A stretch of 64,000 bases of DNA from Avena insularis (GCA_023614405.1 CM042697.1:190463189-190527188); one strand, 5' to 3'; numbered from the stretch's first letter, positions 47,736 through 60,283 are shown. The notes: generated by a model not told the origin, from the sequence alone. Numbers and translations are program-made.

Positions 47736-48522
47736 TGTTGGGGAGGTGACCCCGGATAGGGTCAGGACAGGGGAAGATAAAAGGAATTTCCCCTGTCATA
47801 TGCTGAGTTACTGTCTATATCGGCCGAGTCATATAAAGGTCGGCCGAGATAAGCACGGTCATGACACCTATGGAAGGAGATGTATACTACCCGGCCGACA
47901 TACGAGTTAAGTCGGCCGAGTAAGTCCGAATAATCTAAATGCAGGTGAAGGCCAAGCCGAGTTAAGCGAGACAGGGCCGAATGACATGAAGCTTGCAGGA
48001 GAAGGAGGTGCCTATAGTCAAACCCTAGCCACGGGCTAGGAAGAATCTGAACAGATCCAAGCGCAAAGGACAAGGCGCAGAGCTGCAGAAGGGCAGAAGG
48101 AGGTCAAGGAGGTGACAGTCCTGGAGCCTGAGGCGTGCAGGTGGGGTTATCTAGAACTTTGCTGTCATTAGAAGGGGGACACGGGAAGGAGGTCGCCGAG
48201 TTACTATATTGGGACAAGCATATTCTTGGAATATGCTTGCCACGTCATCCCTAGAGGAGCCAAGGCACCCCTTTATAAGGAGAGGCTTGGATCCCTGAGA
48301 GGGGGATCGGCTCATTCTACACCGTTAGGCTCGTAGAGTTCATCTTCTCTTCCTGCATACAGCTCAAGGAGCACTTGTAGCCCAAGAAAGGAGAAATAAA
48401 GATCTGTATGTTAGTCGTTCGCATGTAGAATTAACTACATCTTCCCTCCCCAGATCCCTCTAGCATCCATTGGCCCCATACTTTAGCCTACCCATGGCAT
48501 CTGCCGTGCCACCACCACGACA
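47736..48522 (+). repeat. Tat-C 5' LTR (787 bp)
   Basis: TGTTGGGGAGG...CCACGACA. It carries about 100 bp (roughly 48000-48100) absent from the 3' LTR. The ends of that segment share GCAG-AAGGAGGT-like repeats, so slippage deletion in the other copy is likely. An AATAAA at 48395-48400 is a plausible polyadenylation signal. Confidence 0.92.
48272..48278 (+). promoter_or_regulatory. LTR TATA box (Tat-C)
   Basis: TTTATAA in CACCCCTTTATAAGGAGAGG; repeated in the 3' LTR near 61423. Confidence 0.7.
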
Positions 48523-50818
48523 GTTGGCGCCCACCGTGGGGCCAGCAGCTGTGCTAGCTGGAGTCAAGATCCGGACGGGAAATTTCATCCACACCGGCGA
48601 GCGCGTTGTCTCTGGCTTAGTCCAGAGATTTGATCTCTGTGACTATGTCAGCGATAACGCAGGCAGCTTCAGGAGAAAAACTCCTCCGCGCAACGACGTC
48701 TTCATCAACTTGGGCATGCACCAGATCTACGTCGGCATCGACACTTCCTGCGTTTACCCTCACCGAGTTATTGTTGCAGGTGATCCTCCCCTCAACGCCG
48801 CAAACGGTCCATGTGGAGAACGCCCCGTCAGCAGCGTCGAGGTGATGGTCACAGCCGGGGTGCAGGAAGGAGCAGGAGGCGCCGGATCGAGCAAGCACCC
48901 GACGACGGGAGGGCAGGTGGCCACAAAGCAAGCAGCTCCACCACCCACCGAGGTAGATCCTTCGGCAGCCAAGCCAGCCGAGGTGCAGGAGACAACCCCG
49001 AAGGCACCAAGGGTAATATGGCCACCTCTGGAAAGACCAGAAAATATTCTCTAGGCAACTATAGATAATCTGACTACGCCTGTAGCGCCGATACTTGATC
49101 CGGCTAATGCTCAGGCAGAGTTAGAAGAGACCAGGCGAAAGGTGCTGGTAGAGGCAAAAAAGGTGTCGGCATTGCGGGAATCCTTAAACAGGACCCTGCG
49201 AGAATATGCTAAGGCAAATAAGCTAGATGTCGCCCTAGAGCGGGTCGATGAATTAAGATTGAGAGGGAAAAACCTCATGGATGATATCAATAAAGATCAT
49301 GAGACTCATAAGGCAGATTCAGTCGACCAAGGTTTGCCGAGGTATAGCACCCCGGCAAAGAACCTAAGGGCGGCAAATGCCGCTGCACTAGAGTTAGAAG
49401 GACTGACCGGCGAAGCCCGGCAGAAACAACAAGAGAGAGTGAATGAGCTGGTGTGCATTGTGAACCAGTAGAATGAAGAAATGCTTAGGGCAGACCTGGC
49501 AAGACCTGGTGCCTCACGTATGGTTCATTCGGCTGGTGCAAAGACTACCTATCTGTGATAAAGAACATCTTCACCCGGAAACAATGCGCGAAAAGATAGA
49601 GCAGTAACTTCAGGAAAAAGAAACAAGAAGATTGTACCGTATGATCCGGCGGTAGCGGAAAAGATCAATGAGAACAGAGGCAATGGAAGCCGAGGTAACA
49701 GTGGTGAAAGAAACCCCCACCGTGCCAACAAAGGCAACGGAAGCCGAGGTAATGGAGACCTCGGAAGAGAAAATCATGAGAACAATATCCCGGCAGAAGG
49801 AAGGAGGGATCCGCTGCCCAATCCACAGCCGAGGTATGAACCTCGGCATGAAAGAGAAGTGAGACCAGCTCGCCATAATCAGGCAAATAAGAGGTACAAT
49901 GATGGTTACTCATATATGGAGTATGCAGGACGTGGTGGAAATGACCATTATGGAATGCAGGAGAGAGTCATGTACAGAAACCTGCCATCAAATGATGCAA
50001 GACTGAAACTGGATAGGTTGTACCGATCCGAGTTGTTAGAGGAGCAAGGTCCGCCGGGTCCGGCATGTTTCAGACCCCGGATCATGGGCGAACCGCCTGT
50101 GCCGAATTTTTAGCTGGCAAGGGGCACGAAAACATACAATGGGAGTACCAAACCACAAGATTGGTTAATCGACTATGCCACTGCAGTAAAAATATCTAGC
50201 GTAAACTCATGGCGGGCAAGAAGATATGTCCCGCAAATGCCGGAAGGACCGCCGAGTATGGCTAAATAATCGCCAAATGCAAGATCAATCCGGCTAGATT
50301 TTGAAGAGATGTTTGTCAGCAACTTCACTAGCACTTACAAGAGACCAAACAGGCCACAGCAGCTTGCAATGTGCAAGCAAAGGCCGAATGAGACAGACAG
50401 ACAATTCTTGACCCGGTGGTGTAACCTCAGGAATTCGTGCGAGGGAGTTATAGAATCACAAGCGATAGCTTGGTTCGCTCAAGGATGTCGATATGCCAGT
50501 GTCTTGTGGCAGCGACTGCAAAGAGATATGCCAACCACTTTGGCAGAAACCATCAGGATAGCGGATTCGTATGCATTGGGAGATCCGACGCAACCAGAAC
50601 TAATGTCAGCAGACCATCGGGAGCATCAAGATCAATATGCAAGAGATATGGCCGGATTATCGAGGCGCAACAAGTTCAGGGGTAGAAGAAGAGAGGAAAG
50701 ACCGGAGCCGACTAATCATACAAACCCAGCCAAGCCGGCTAATCATACAACCCGGAAATGCGCCTGGATGAAAAATGCAATGGGAAACCCGGCGGGCATG
50801 CAAGCACCTTCCCATTAG
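48494..50818 (+). pseudogene. Tat-C gag, broken by stops
   Basis: One frame runs from an ATG inside the LTR (48494, MASAVPPP), through the PBS (Q-L-A-P-T-V-G), to 50818. It has stops at 49052, 49469, 49556 and a few others. The N-terminal part is low complexity, then comes a charged helical segment (49142-49470), an Arg/Gly/Asn-rich linker (49660-49860) and the capsid domain (about 50120-50600, with W-F-A-Q-G and R-F-x-x-R-W-C-N-L-R-like signatures). A basic tail follows, but no clear CCHC knuckle. A frameshift after about 50815 leads into the protease frame. It would form the virus-like particle shell. Confidence 0.8.
48525..48542 (+). other. Tat-C primer-binding site (non-Met type)
   Basis: TGGCGCCCACCGTGGGGC, two bases after the LTR end. 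This PBS type is known from RIRE2/Grande-like Tat elements and is usually attributed to tRNA-Arg; I could not verify the tRNA here. Confidence 0.8.
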
Positions 50819-51060
50819 GCACATCAGCAGCAACAGCCGCAGTTAACTGGGCGAATGCACAACAGTTAATGTTACCCCCTCCTCCCCCGAGGTATGATAA
50901 CTCAGACCAGAGGGATGCAGTGCATCAAGTGATAAACCAGGGTCAGGATGGAAGCACAAACCCCGGAAATAACGGGCGCAATGATTACAGGGAACATAAT
51001 CAGTCATATTGCGTGTTCACAACAGAACAGAAAGACAGGTAAAGTGTACAGCGCCGGCAT

Positions 51061-53330
51061 ATGGAAGTGAATGCAGTTATGCCGGCAGTACCAAGATACG
51101 TGTCGTGGTCAGATCAAGAAGTAACTTGGAGCATAAAGGATCATCCCAAAATAATGCCGAATCCGGGATCGTATGCACTCGTCCTAGATCCGACATTTGT
51201 CGGGCCTAGCATTAATGTGAAATTTTCAAAAGTACTCATCGACAATGGGAGCATTATCAATATCATGTACAAAGATACAATGCCTAAACCCGGAATATCG
51301 CAGAATATGCTGCAATCCACGAGAACCACCTTCCATGGAATAGTGCCGGGACTTTCATGCGAACCCATTGGGAAGGTTCGAGTGGATGTATTATTCGGCA
51401 CAAGGGATAACTGCAGAGCAGAAAATCTGGAGTTTGAGGTGGTGGATCTAGAAAGTTGCTATCATGCTTTACTCGGGCGGCCAGCATTGGCCAAATTCAT
51501 GAGAAGCTGCCACATAACTTACTTGAAAATGAAGCTACCCGGACCACAAGGGGTGATAACAGTAACATGAGATTACAGGAAGTCAATGGAATGTGCTTCA
51601 GTCGGATCAAATCTGGCCGAGTCATTGGTGATCGCAAGAGAAAAAAGAAGAATTCAAGAGGTAGCGACTCTCGCTCAGTCGGCGCAACTGAATATGCCGG
51701 CATTGGCCAACCCGCATGGAAGTGTCTCTTTCCAGTTGACTAAAGAAACGAAAAAGGTCCAGATAGATGAGCAGTTCCCGGAACGCACCATCACCATTGG
51801 TGCCGGCCTAGATGCCAAATAGGAAGGCGAGCTCACCAACTTCCTCCGTGAGAATCGGGACATCTTTGTGTGGTCAACTCAATACCTGCAAGGTGTGCCG
51901 AGGGAGTTGGCTGAGCACTCTCTGCATGTAAGGCCAGGAGCAAGGCCGGTGAAGCAACCTCTCCGCCGCTTCGCCAAAGACAGGAGAAAAATAATAGGGG
52001 ATGAGATAGCTCGGCTCCTTGCGGCCGGGTTCATCATGGAAGTGCTTTATCCTGATTGGCTATCAAACCCGGTGTTAGTAGAAAAGAAAAAGGATGATCC
52101 AAATGTAGCCGTTGTATGGCGAATGTGTATTGATTAAACGAACCTGAACAAGGCGTGTCCCAAAGATCCTTTTCCTTTACCTAGGATAGACCAAGTCATT
52201 GATTCGACCGTTGGTTGTGAGCTGTTATCATTTGTAGACGCGTATTCTGGTTTCCACCAGATACCGTTAAATCCGGCTGATCAAATAAAGACTGCGTTTA
52301 TTACCCCGTACGGGGCTTATTGCTATCGCACCATGCCATTCGGCCTGCGTAACATAGGGGCAACATACCAGAGATGTATGCAAAAATGTCTACATGACCA
52401 GATAGGGAAAAATGTACAAGTATATGTAGACGATGTGGTTATCAAAACCAAAGAGAGCAAAACGCTACTGGATGATATTCGGCAAACATTCGCGAACTTG
52501 AGAAGGTTCCGAATGAAGCTTTACCCGGAAAAATGCACCTTCGGTGTACCAGCTGGGAAACTACTCGGTTTTCTCGTATATAGCCGAGGTATAGAGGCCA
52601 ATCCAACTAAGATAAGAGGGGTAGAAAGGATGGAATTGCCGAGATGTCTAAATGACGTACAGAAGTTCATGGGTTGCCTGGCCTCGCTTAGCCGATTTGT
52701 ATGTCGGCTAGGAGAGAAAGCATTACCACTATATAACCTGATGAAAAAATATGATAAGTTCATATGGACACCACAAGCAGATAATGCATTTCATGAACTG
52801 AAAAAGATGTTGGTCACAGCACCAATCCTGGCCTCTCCATTGTCAAAAGAGCCTATGTTACTTTACATAGCCGCCACAAACAGAGTGGTAAGTGCGGTGA
52901 TCATTGTGGAACGAATTGAAGATGATAAATCAGTACAAAGGCTGGTATATTACCTAAGCGATGTACTATTAGCCTCGAAACAAAATTACCCACATTACCA
53001 GAAGATGGCATATGGAGTATACATGTCGGCGAAGAAACTTAAACATTACTTCGAAGAACACCTGATCAAAGTGATATGTGAAGCGCCCATAGCCGACATA
53101 TTGAGCAACAAAGATGCAAGCGGCCGAATAGAAAAATGGGCAATTGAATTGTCACCTTATGCTCCGTAATTCGATAGGCGAGATGCAATCAAATCTCAAG
53201 TTGTGGCCGACTTCTTTGTGGATTGGGCCGAGGTACAATATGAGCCACCATTACCGGATCCGAATTATTGGACAATGCACTTTGACGGCTCCAAGCTGAG
53301 GAATGGCTTGGGGAAGGGATAGTGTTAACC
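51061..53330 (+). pseudogene. Tat-C protease, RT and RNase H, with stops
   Basis: The protease is at about 51170-51500, with active-site strand V-L-I-D-N-G-S-I-I-N-I-M-Y; Asn replaces the usual Gly/Thr in the D-x-G triad. RT is about 51900-52500, with the intact catalytic Y-V-D-D near 52426. A stop (TAA at 52135) replaces the Tyr of the I-D-Y motif. RNase H follows, then a second RNase H-like start (H-F-D-G-S-K-L) near 53280, the Tat signature. A one-base shift near 53315 moves the frame. The stop at 53167 separates the RNase H part. Confidence 0.9.
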
Positions 53331-55201
53331 TCGGCAAAAAGAGATCAGCTGAAATATGTGCTGCATATACATTTTGCCGCGTCAAACAATGTAGCCGAGT
53401 ACGAAGCACTCGTCCATGGATTCAAGGTGGAAAAAGAGATTGGAATACGTCGAATCTTATGCTACGGAGATTGGCATACGTCGGATTCTATGTTACGGGG
53501 ATTCAGATCTCGTAGTACAGCAAGTATCAGGCAACTGGGACACGCTAGATGCGAATATGGCCCTATATAGATTCCATGTGCAAAAAATCAGCGGATACTT
53601 CGATGGATGTGAGTATCATCATATACCTCGGGCAGAAAATGACGCTGCTGACACGCTGTCAAAACTCGGATCAACTAGGAAATCCATTCCCTCGGGTATC
53701 GCCCTAGAGCACCTGAGAAAACCATCAATAACACCATCACCAGAGTCCGAGTCCATTTATATCTCGGCAGAATCAAGAGAAGACGGTATGCCAATGGAAA
53801 TCGACAAAGGATGTAACCCAGAATTTCCGAAAATAAACCCGGCAATCGCACGAATGGATACGGAAAAATCCGAGACTGTTATGTCAGCGGAAAACATGGA
53901 AATAGATAGTGAAATTATCCCAGAGAAAATCATGCCAACATGGGCGCAACCCATATTTTCCTTCCTTAAGGATGCAATTTTGCCGAGTAATGAGGTACTG
54001 GCTAGGCAGACAGTGAGAAGAGCAAAAGCTTATACAATCATAAACAATGAGTTGTATAAAAGGAGCGTCACAAGTGTGCTGCAAAGATGTGTTGACTCGG
54101 CAGAGGGCCAGGAAATCCTCCTAGATATACATCAAGGAGAATACGGGCATCATGCCTCGTCTAGAGCTCTAGTGGCCAAAGCATTCAGGCATGGATTTTA
54201 TTGGCCAACGGCGTTGAAAGAGGCCAAAGCGTTGGTAGAAAAATGTAATGGTTGCCAGAGATATGCCAGCAAGATACATATGCCATCGTCCGAATTAAAG
54301 ACAATATCGATTACTTGGCCATTTTCTGTATGGTGCTTGGATATGGTGGGACCATTCAAGCCGGCCCGGGGTGGGATGACCCACATTTTAGTCATGGTGG
54401 ATAAATTCACAAAGTGGATTGAAGTAAAGCCGATAAAAAGTGTGATGGACCAACAACAGTAAAATTCCTCAAAGACTTGAGATATGGTTATCCACATTGC
54501 GTTATTACAGACAATGGCACAAACTTCGCTGAAGGGGCTTTTGCTAGATTCTGCCAAGAAAAGCACATAAGATTAGATGTCGCCTCGGTGGCTCACCCAG
54601 CATCCAATGGGCAAGTGGAAAGATCTAATGGACTAGTATTGTCCGGAATAAAACCCCGGCTCGTCGAACCTCTGCAAAGGTTGGCAGGATGTTGGATCGA
54701 GGAACTACCAGCAGTACTATGGAGCCTCAGAACTACCCCAAACATGTCAACAGGGTATACGCCATTTTTCTGGTATATGGAGCAGAAGCCATGCTTCCAA
54801 CTGACATAATACATGTTTCGCCGAGAGTAACCAAGTATACAACCGCTGAGGTAAATGAGATAGCTCGGCAAGATGATGTCGATTTGCTAGAAGAAGCCAG
54901 GGAGTTGGCACTATCAAGGTCAGCTATTTATCAGCAAGACTTACGACAATATCACAACAAGAAAGTCAATCCAAGAGTGTTTAAAGAAGGAGATTTGGTT
55001 CTTCGGCTAGTTCAACAGACAGCCGGCATGCACAAACTATCTCCCCCATGGGAGGGACCATTCATCATGAGCAAAGCATTGCACAATGATGCGTATTACC
55101 TAATCGATGCTTAGTCACCAGAAAAGAACAAGGCAAACAAAGCCGGCGAAGAATCGAAAAGACCATGGAACATAGCTTTACTTCGTCCATTTTACTCGTA
55201 G
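53331..55201 (+). pseudogene. Tat-C second RNase H and integrase, frameshifted
   Basis: The end of the second RNase H (A-S-N-N-V-A-E-Y-E-A-L near 53385) contains a 31-bp tandem duplication (53436-53497). Its +1 shift cancels the earlier one-base shift. Integrase has an H-H-C-C finger (near 54140-54270; C-N-G-C-Q-R), a core with L-D-M-V-G-P-F (about 54340), T-D-N-G-T-N-F (about 54510) and a final conserved W-N-I-A-L-L-R-P-F-Y-S stop at 55201. Frame changes occur near 54460 and 54700 and a stop at 55112. Non-functional as it stands. Confidence 0.88.
53436..53497 (+). repeat. 31-bp tandem duplication in RNase H
   Basis: Units 53436-53466 and 53467-53497 (GAGATTGGxATACGTCG...) differ at only a few bases. 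Confidence 0.9.
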
Positions 55202-55241
55202 GAGCCGTCTATGATACATTGTAATGTGACGCTTCAAGTCG

Positions 55242-55715
55242 AAGTATCGACTATGCATTAAACCTCGGCACCTTGAGCAGTGACTCGGGGACTGCCCTAT
55301 GTTATTTCTCATTTTGAATTATGTATTAGACCTCGGCACCTGGAGCAGTGACTCGGGGACTGCCCTATGGTATTTCTCATTTTGAGTTATGTATTAAACC
55401 TCGACACCTTGATCAGTGACTCGGGGACTGCCTTATGTATTTCCACATTTTGAGTTATGTATTAAACTTCGGCACCTTGAGTAGTGACTCGGGGACTACC
55501 ACACATTATTTCTTATTCCTGAATGATGTGTTAAGTTTCAGGACCTCGAGCAGGGAACTCGGGGACTATGCCGTATTATCCCTTATCTCGGATTATGCAT
55601 TAAAACCTCGATTCCTAGAGCACTGACTAGGGAATTGACCCATAATTGTCTCCTATTCCAAAAATGGGTATTAAACTTCAGCACACCGAACGATAGGTCA
55701 GAGACTACCTTGAAT
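55242..55715 (+). repeat. 68-bp minisatellite after pol (Tat-C)
   Basis: About seven units of 67-70 bp have anchors at 55263, 55331, 55399, 55467, 55535, about 55605 and about 55675. Each contains CTCGGGGACT-like and TGTATTAAACC-like sequence, with divergence rising toward the right end. The G-rich core matches the element's own PPT (TTCGGGGACT at 60971). Confidence 0.9.
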
Positions 55716-56048
55716 GATATTATTTCGCTTTCCCCAAATATGGGCTTCGGGCTTTATAGCTCGGATAGAGATCAAGAACACAATGGTTAAGCCGTCGAAT
55801 TTATAAAGGCCAGGCAATATTAACGCCGAACTAAGGTCAGTCAAATGAAAACACACGATCCGAACTGATGAGATTGAAGACCACCAAAGCAAAGATTTAA
55901 AGCAACAAGATCTGTTTAGACAAACTAATAATGATCATCATCATCCGTGCCTCAGCGGCAAAAGGCAAAAAGGGTTCGTACCACACGGAAAGTCGGACAA
56001 TTGTTTCACATACATCATACGCCCGGCATACCGGGGATAAGAAATAAC
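55716..56048 (+). other. Spacer between minisatellite and antisense gene
   Basis: 333 bp with no coding or structural signal that I can support; it would hold the 3' UTR of the antisense gene. Confidence 0.5.
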
Positions 56049-59000
56049 TTAAGGGGCATCAGCTTGGTCAGGAACTGGGCGCTCCGAGGTAGATGGCACC
56101 TCGACCAAAGTTACTTCGCCCTCCACAGAAGCAATAGTGACTTTGGGGGAAGTCCTGGGTTGCTGAGAAGTATTAGCTTGAGCTTGAGAATGCCCATTTC
56201 CTTTGGAAGATGATCGCGCGTCGCCATCCCCATCTGAGCTTGTGCTGGAATCACCAGAAGTGTCCGAGTCACCCTCACCCTCGTCCTGGTCGGCCGAACT
56301 ATTATCAGAGGCATCTTCGACTTCGACGTCATCCGCTAGGTTGGGAAGATAACTCGACCCTTCAATCCAGTTATGCAAATCAGCGTACTCAACAAGCTGG
56401 AAGGCACGAGCTTGACAGAGAGCGACGAATTCTGGATCCTCAACCCAACGGGAGCCAGTGCACAAGTTTATCAAGGTATCGAGCGAAATGTCCTCGTACC
56501 AAGACATAATGACTGTGAGTGCCATATCAGCACCAGCCCGTCCAGCGGATTCCCTCCAAAGATTTAACTGGTTCTGGGATGCCATTAATCTTTCCACCAG
56601 TATCTTGATCTCATCAATATTAGGAGTTCCAGAAGTATTCGGCCAGAGAACATGGTAGGCCCGAATGGCTGCTTGCACCAAATCCCTGCCCATAATCTTC
56701 ATCGGACCAATGGCAGCGCCAACGACAACCAAGAAATCTTCCATTGAATATTCGCTCAGATCTGCGGGACACCTCGGCGAAGTAGCAGTAATGACCGCTC
56801 TAGAGCTCACGGGCCTAGCTTCCGGAAAATGATCTACGGAAAATAAAAGTATATCAGTTAAAAGTAAGAAAGAGAAGAAGATAACTCAGCCACGGTCAGA
56901 GACTTACGACGAATATAGCTCAACATTTTCTGGAGATCCTGAGTATAGTCAACCTTAGTCTTCTCAAAGCGAGTGATTTCCTCGCTCATCGTCCGATTCT
57001 TAAGTTCGGCAGCCTCGAGGAATTCTTTATCCTTCTGCAGTTGTAGACTTAGCCGGTTCTTTTCTTCGGAGAACTCCTGGTCAACTTTATCTAACACGGA
57101 TTTCTAAGATAGCTTGAGGGACTCCACCTCGGCGCACAACCGGGTTATCTCGTCATCTTTCTCTTTCAATTGCGCCGAATGAGTGGCGGCTTGCTCTAAA
57201 AAATGCAGCATCATATCATGCATGGGTATGCATTCTTGATGCGACGTTGCAAGAGTTTGTAACTCGGCTATACCAAAGCCAGAAGGTTATAAGAAACTCA
57301 AAATAAGTCCTGAACGAAAATCAATAAAGAGAAGCGACAACTAACCTTCCAGACCTTTGACTTTCTTGTCAAGACGGATATTAAGATTATTGATATTGCC
57401 TGCTTACCAGCAAAAATGGGTTAGCGCCTCAAGTAGAAAATACTAAAAACTTAAGGGACAGTACTAAGATTTGTTAAGTTACCAGCTTTCTTCACCACGG
57501 GAAGAACTTTCTCATACTTCTCTTGCAATTTCTTGTGCGCGAAGAGCAGCCTTTGGAATTCGGCTGTCCGACGATCGTGTGCAACCTGAGTGCCAAAATG
57601 ACTTACACTGTCAGATATTCACATCTAAGACAAATCCGAATCAAGCGAAGCTTGACTCGGATCTAAGTGGCCATATATTCAAAGCTAAGACAAATCCGAA
57701 TCAAGTAAAGCTTAACTCGGATCTAGGGGACTGGATATTCGGACACTAAGACAGATCCAAATCAAGCAAAGCTTAACTCGGATCTAGGGGACTGGATATT
57801 CGAACACTAAGACAGATCCGAATCAAGCAAAGCCTAATAAAGCTTCCAAACGAATAACAAGTTATTTGGTTGCAAGCTTTGGGGACTAGAGTATATATAC
57901 TATCATTCGAATAACTAACCAAATGTCAACAAAAGCAATTACCTCATTCATTTTATCGCTGTCAAGCACGATCTTGGCAGCCATATGCAAGCGACTGCTG
58001 ATGTCAGAGAGTTGAAATGGCTGATTGCTCGGATTGGCCTCAAGCTGATCAGCAGCGTTCCAATTATTGGCATACTCAACCAAGGAGTCGAGGCTGTTCC
58101 CACTCTCAGTATGAGTCAGGACTTTACCTCGGACGTGTTGTGTAACCACCGCCGCCGTGGGACTCTTGTGGAGAGTAAGCTGAGTATCTGCGGCCGTGGT
58201 GACAACGGTCTTAGCAGAGGAACCACCCTTGCGGAACACATCAACAATATTGGGTTGAGAGGAGCTAGCCGGCCCCTTCTGAGATGATGAGGGTCTGGTG
58301 ACAACAACCTTCTTAGCCTTAGAAGAGATGTCGGCAGAGGCCGCAACCGCGGCACTTGTAGTGTCATCTTTGGGGGCCGGAGGAATTATAGTTTCTGAGG
58401 GCGCCGAGATGGTGATATCCTCGGCTGGAGTTGGAATTGCGGTTGAAACTGTGGGGTTCAAAGGAATCTCGGGGGAAACTCCGGGGTTCACGACGGAGGC
58501 AGCAGGTTCGGTAGGAGGATCTACTGTCCGAGTTACGTTAGCATCAGTAATGGAAACCACGGGTGCATCTTGCTGAGGTGATGTTTGAATCAGAGCAGGA
58601 GGAGAGTCCACGCGAGCAGGACTAGGAACTCTGGTATCTTTAGGAGGCGGAGGAGAAGGTAGCCGGTTTGTGTGACTCGTCATACTCGGACCACTGGGCT
58701 TAACAGAAACAGGAGCGCTGCAAAAGCACAGAAAGTCAAATCAAAATACAAAAAACGAGAAACAAGAAATACAAATGAAAATGAACTCACCCAGTAACTC
58801 CGGGCATAGTTTTACGCTTCGGAAGGTGCTGGGCTGACTTCTTTGTTCGTTTCTTGGGAGCGGCTCGAGGCACTGCTGAGCGACGCTTCCTCGAGGTAGC
58901 AGGAGGTTGGGAGGCGAGAGGCTCGGCGTCGTGCACCTGACCGGCCTGATTAGCTAAGGACGTAGAAGCCGGAAATGCGTAAGAGATAGGCATTGCGGCG

Positions 59001-60283
59001 ACTACCTCAAGAATTTGGACGTCGTCCGAATCACCTTCCTCCCCGTGAGCCGAGGTCTTGCCACGGGCGCGAGCCGGAGCAATGTCTGACTTGGGGACAA
59101 ACTCCTCCGAGTCAGGCTCCCTGCTGTCCAGGGTATTCCAATCTACGGTCCACGGGAGGGCCAGAACCAAGGCATCCTCGATCTTCTGCTCCGCAAATCT
59201 CTGCAAGAAAAGAGACAAAGAGAAATTAGAAAAAGGAATCACAAACGCAGTTAGGGGGCAAAACATAAATGCATGAACTTACCTCGAGAGGGGGATTCCC
59301 GCGGGTGAACGGCTTCAGTCCCTAGGTCCAGTCCTCCGGCATATCTGTCTTGAAGATAGCTCGGACACGCTTGAAAATAAGATAATTATCGAGCTCGACC
59401 GTTGAGACTCGGTTGGGATTGAGGGGACCGCTCATGTAACAGAGCTTGTGCGTGCGATGCTGGAAAGGGAAGATTTGGCTGCTGACAAAGGTGGTCATCA
59501 GATCCTCGCCACGTAGCCCGGCGCGGATCAACTCCTTCAGCCAAATCTCAAAGGCCTCGGCCAGAGCATGGCTCTTCCTAGAGTTGTAGGTCCAGTTCCT
59601 CTTGGAAGGGGGCCGATGGAGAAAGCAGGGAGCCGAATCTTGTCTTCCTTTCCAGTATTCTCGACATAGAAAAACGATCTATGCCACTTCTTGCAAGATT
59701 CGAGACCGGCAACACGAGGAAACTCGGATTTTCTCCGAGGAGTGATGGACGCGGCCCCACACTGAGTAAGCAACTTCTCATAGGGGTGGAGGGATTTGTC
59801 TGGAACGACGTTAGAACGGATCTGGAAGAATTTGGACCATCCATGCATAGACGGCCAGAGGCCGAAGTATCCTTCCGAGGCCGAGATAAAAGAAGATAGG
59901 GAAGCGATGGCGTTAGCCAGAAGATGATGCGGCTGAAGGCCAAAGTAATCGAGAAATTCCCTAGCGAAATCGCTAAGGGGAAGACAGAACCCACGAGCAA
60001 AATGGGACATAAAGACAACGTATTCGCCTTCATTGAGTACAGGAGAAGATTCGCTGCCGGGTAAGCGACAGCCTACCTCGGCAGGAATCCAGCGAGTCCT
60101 AATTAGCCACTCGATCTCACGACGAGTGACGGAGGAACCCTGCCAGGAGCCCCGCTCTAGACCAGACACTACGTCGTCGTCCTCGACTAGCGCGCCGCTA
60201 ACTGAACTCGACATAGGGTCGCCGGAGGAATCCACAGATGAGGAACTAACGGCGGAGCAAGGCTTAGAGGTGTAGGGCCCCAT
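56049..60283 (-). pseudogene. Tat-C antisense gene, seven predicted exons
   Basis: Minus-strand exons from reading frame and GT-AG signals: 60283-59285, 59200-58791, 58717-57943, 57585-57483, 57399-57346, 57267-56908 and 56833-56049. Exon 1 (MGPYTSKPCS) carries the Transposase_28-like (PF04195) domain, with F-C-L-P-L-S-D-F...F-G-L-Q-P-H-H-L and G-L-E-S-C-K-K-W, paralleling exon 1 of Tat-B. Exons 2-3 are Ser/Pro/Lys-rich and include a K-K-R-T-K-K stretch, exons 4-6 are coiled coil, and exon 7 a helical domain with W-R-E-S-A-G-R-A-G-A-D-M-A-L plus an acidic Ser/Asp tail, ending at 56049. Damage: a one-base deletion near 59605, stops at 59321 and 57104. Conserved exon plan implies past selection. 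Function unknown. Confidence 0.75.
57608..57845 (+). repeat. 60-61 bp minisatellite in an intron of the Tat-C antisense gene
   Basis: Four units have anchors (CTAAGACAAATCC-like) at 57625, 57685, 57746 and 57807. Three of the four carry a GATCTAGGGGACTGG-like or GATCTAAGTGG core. Confidence 0.88.

Noticed and set aside
57471..57749. Plus-strand ORF over the 57.6 kb array
   Set aside because: It is the tandem repeat read as protein, antisense to an exon-intron gene.
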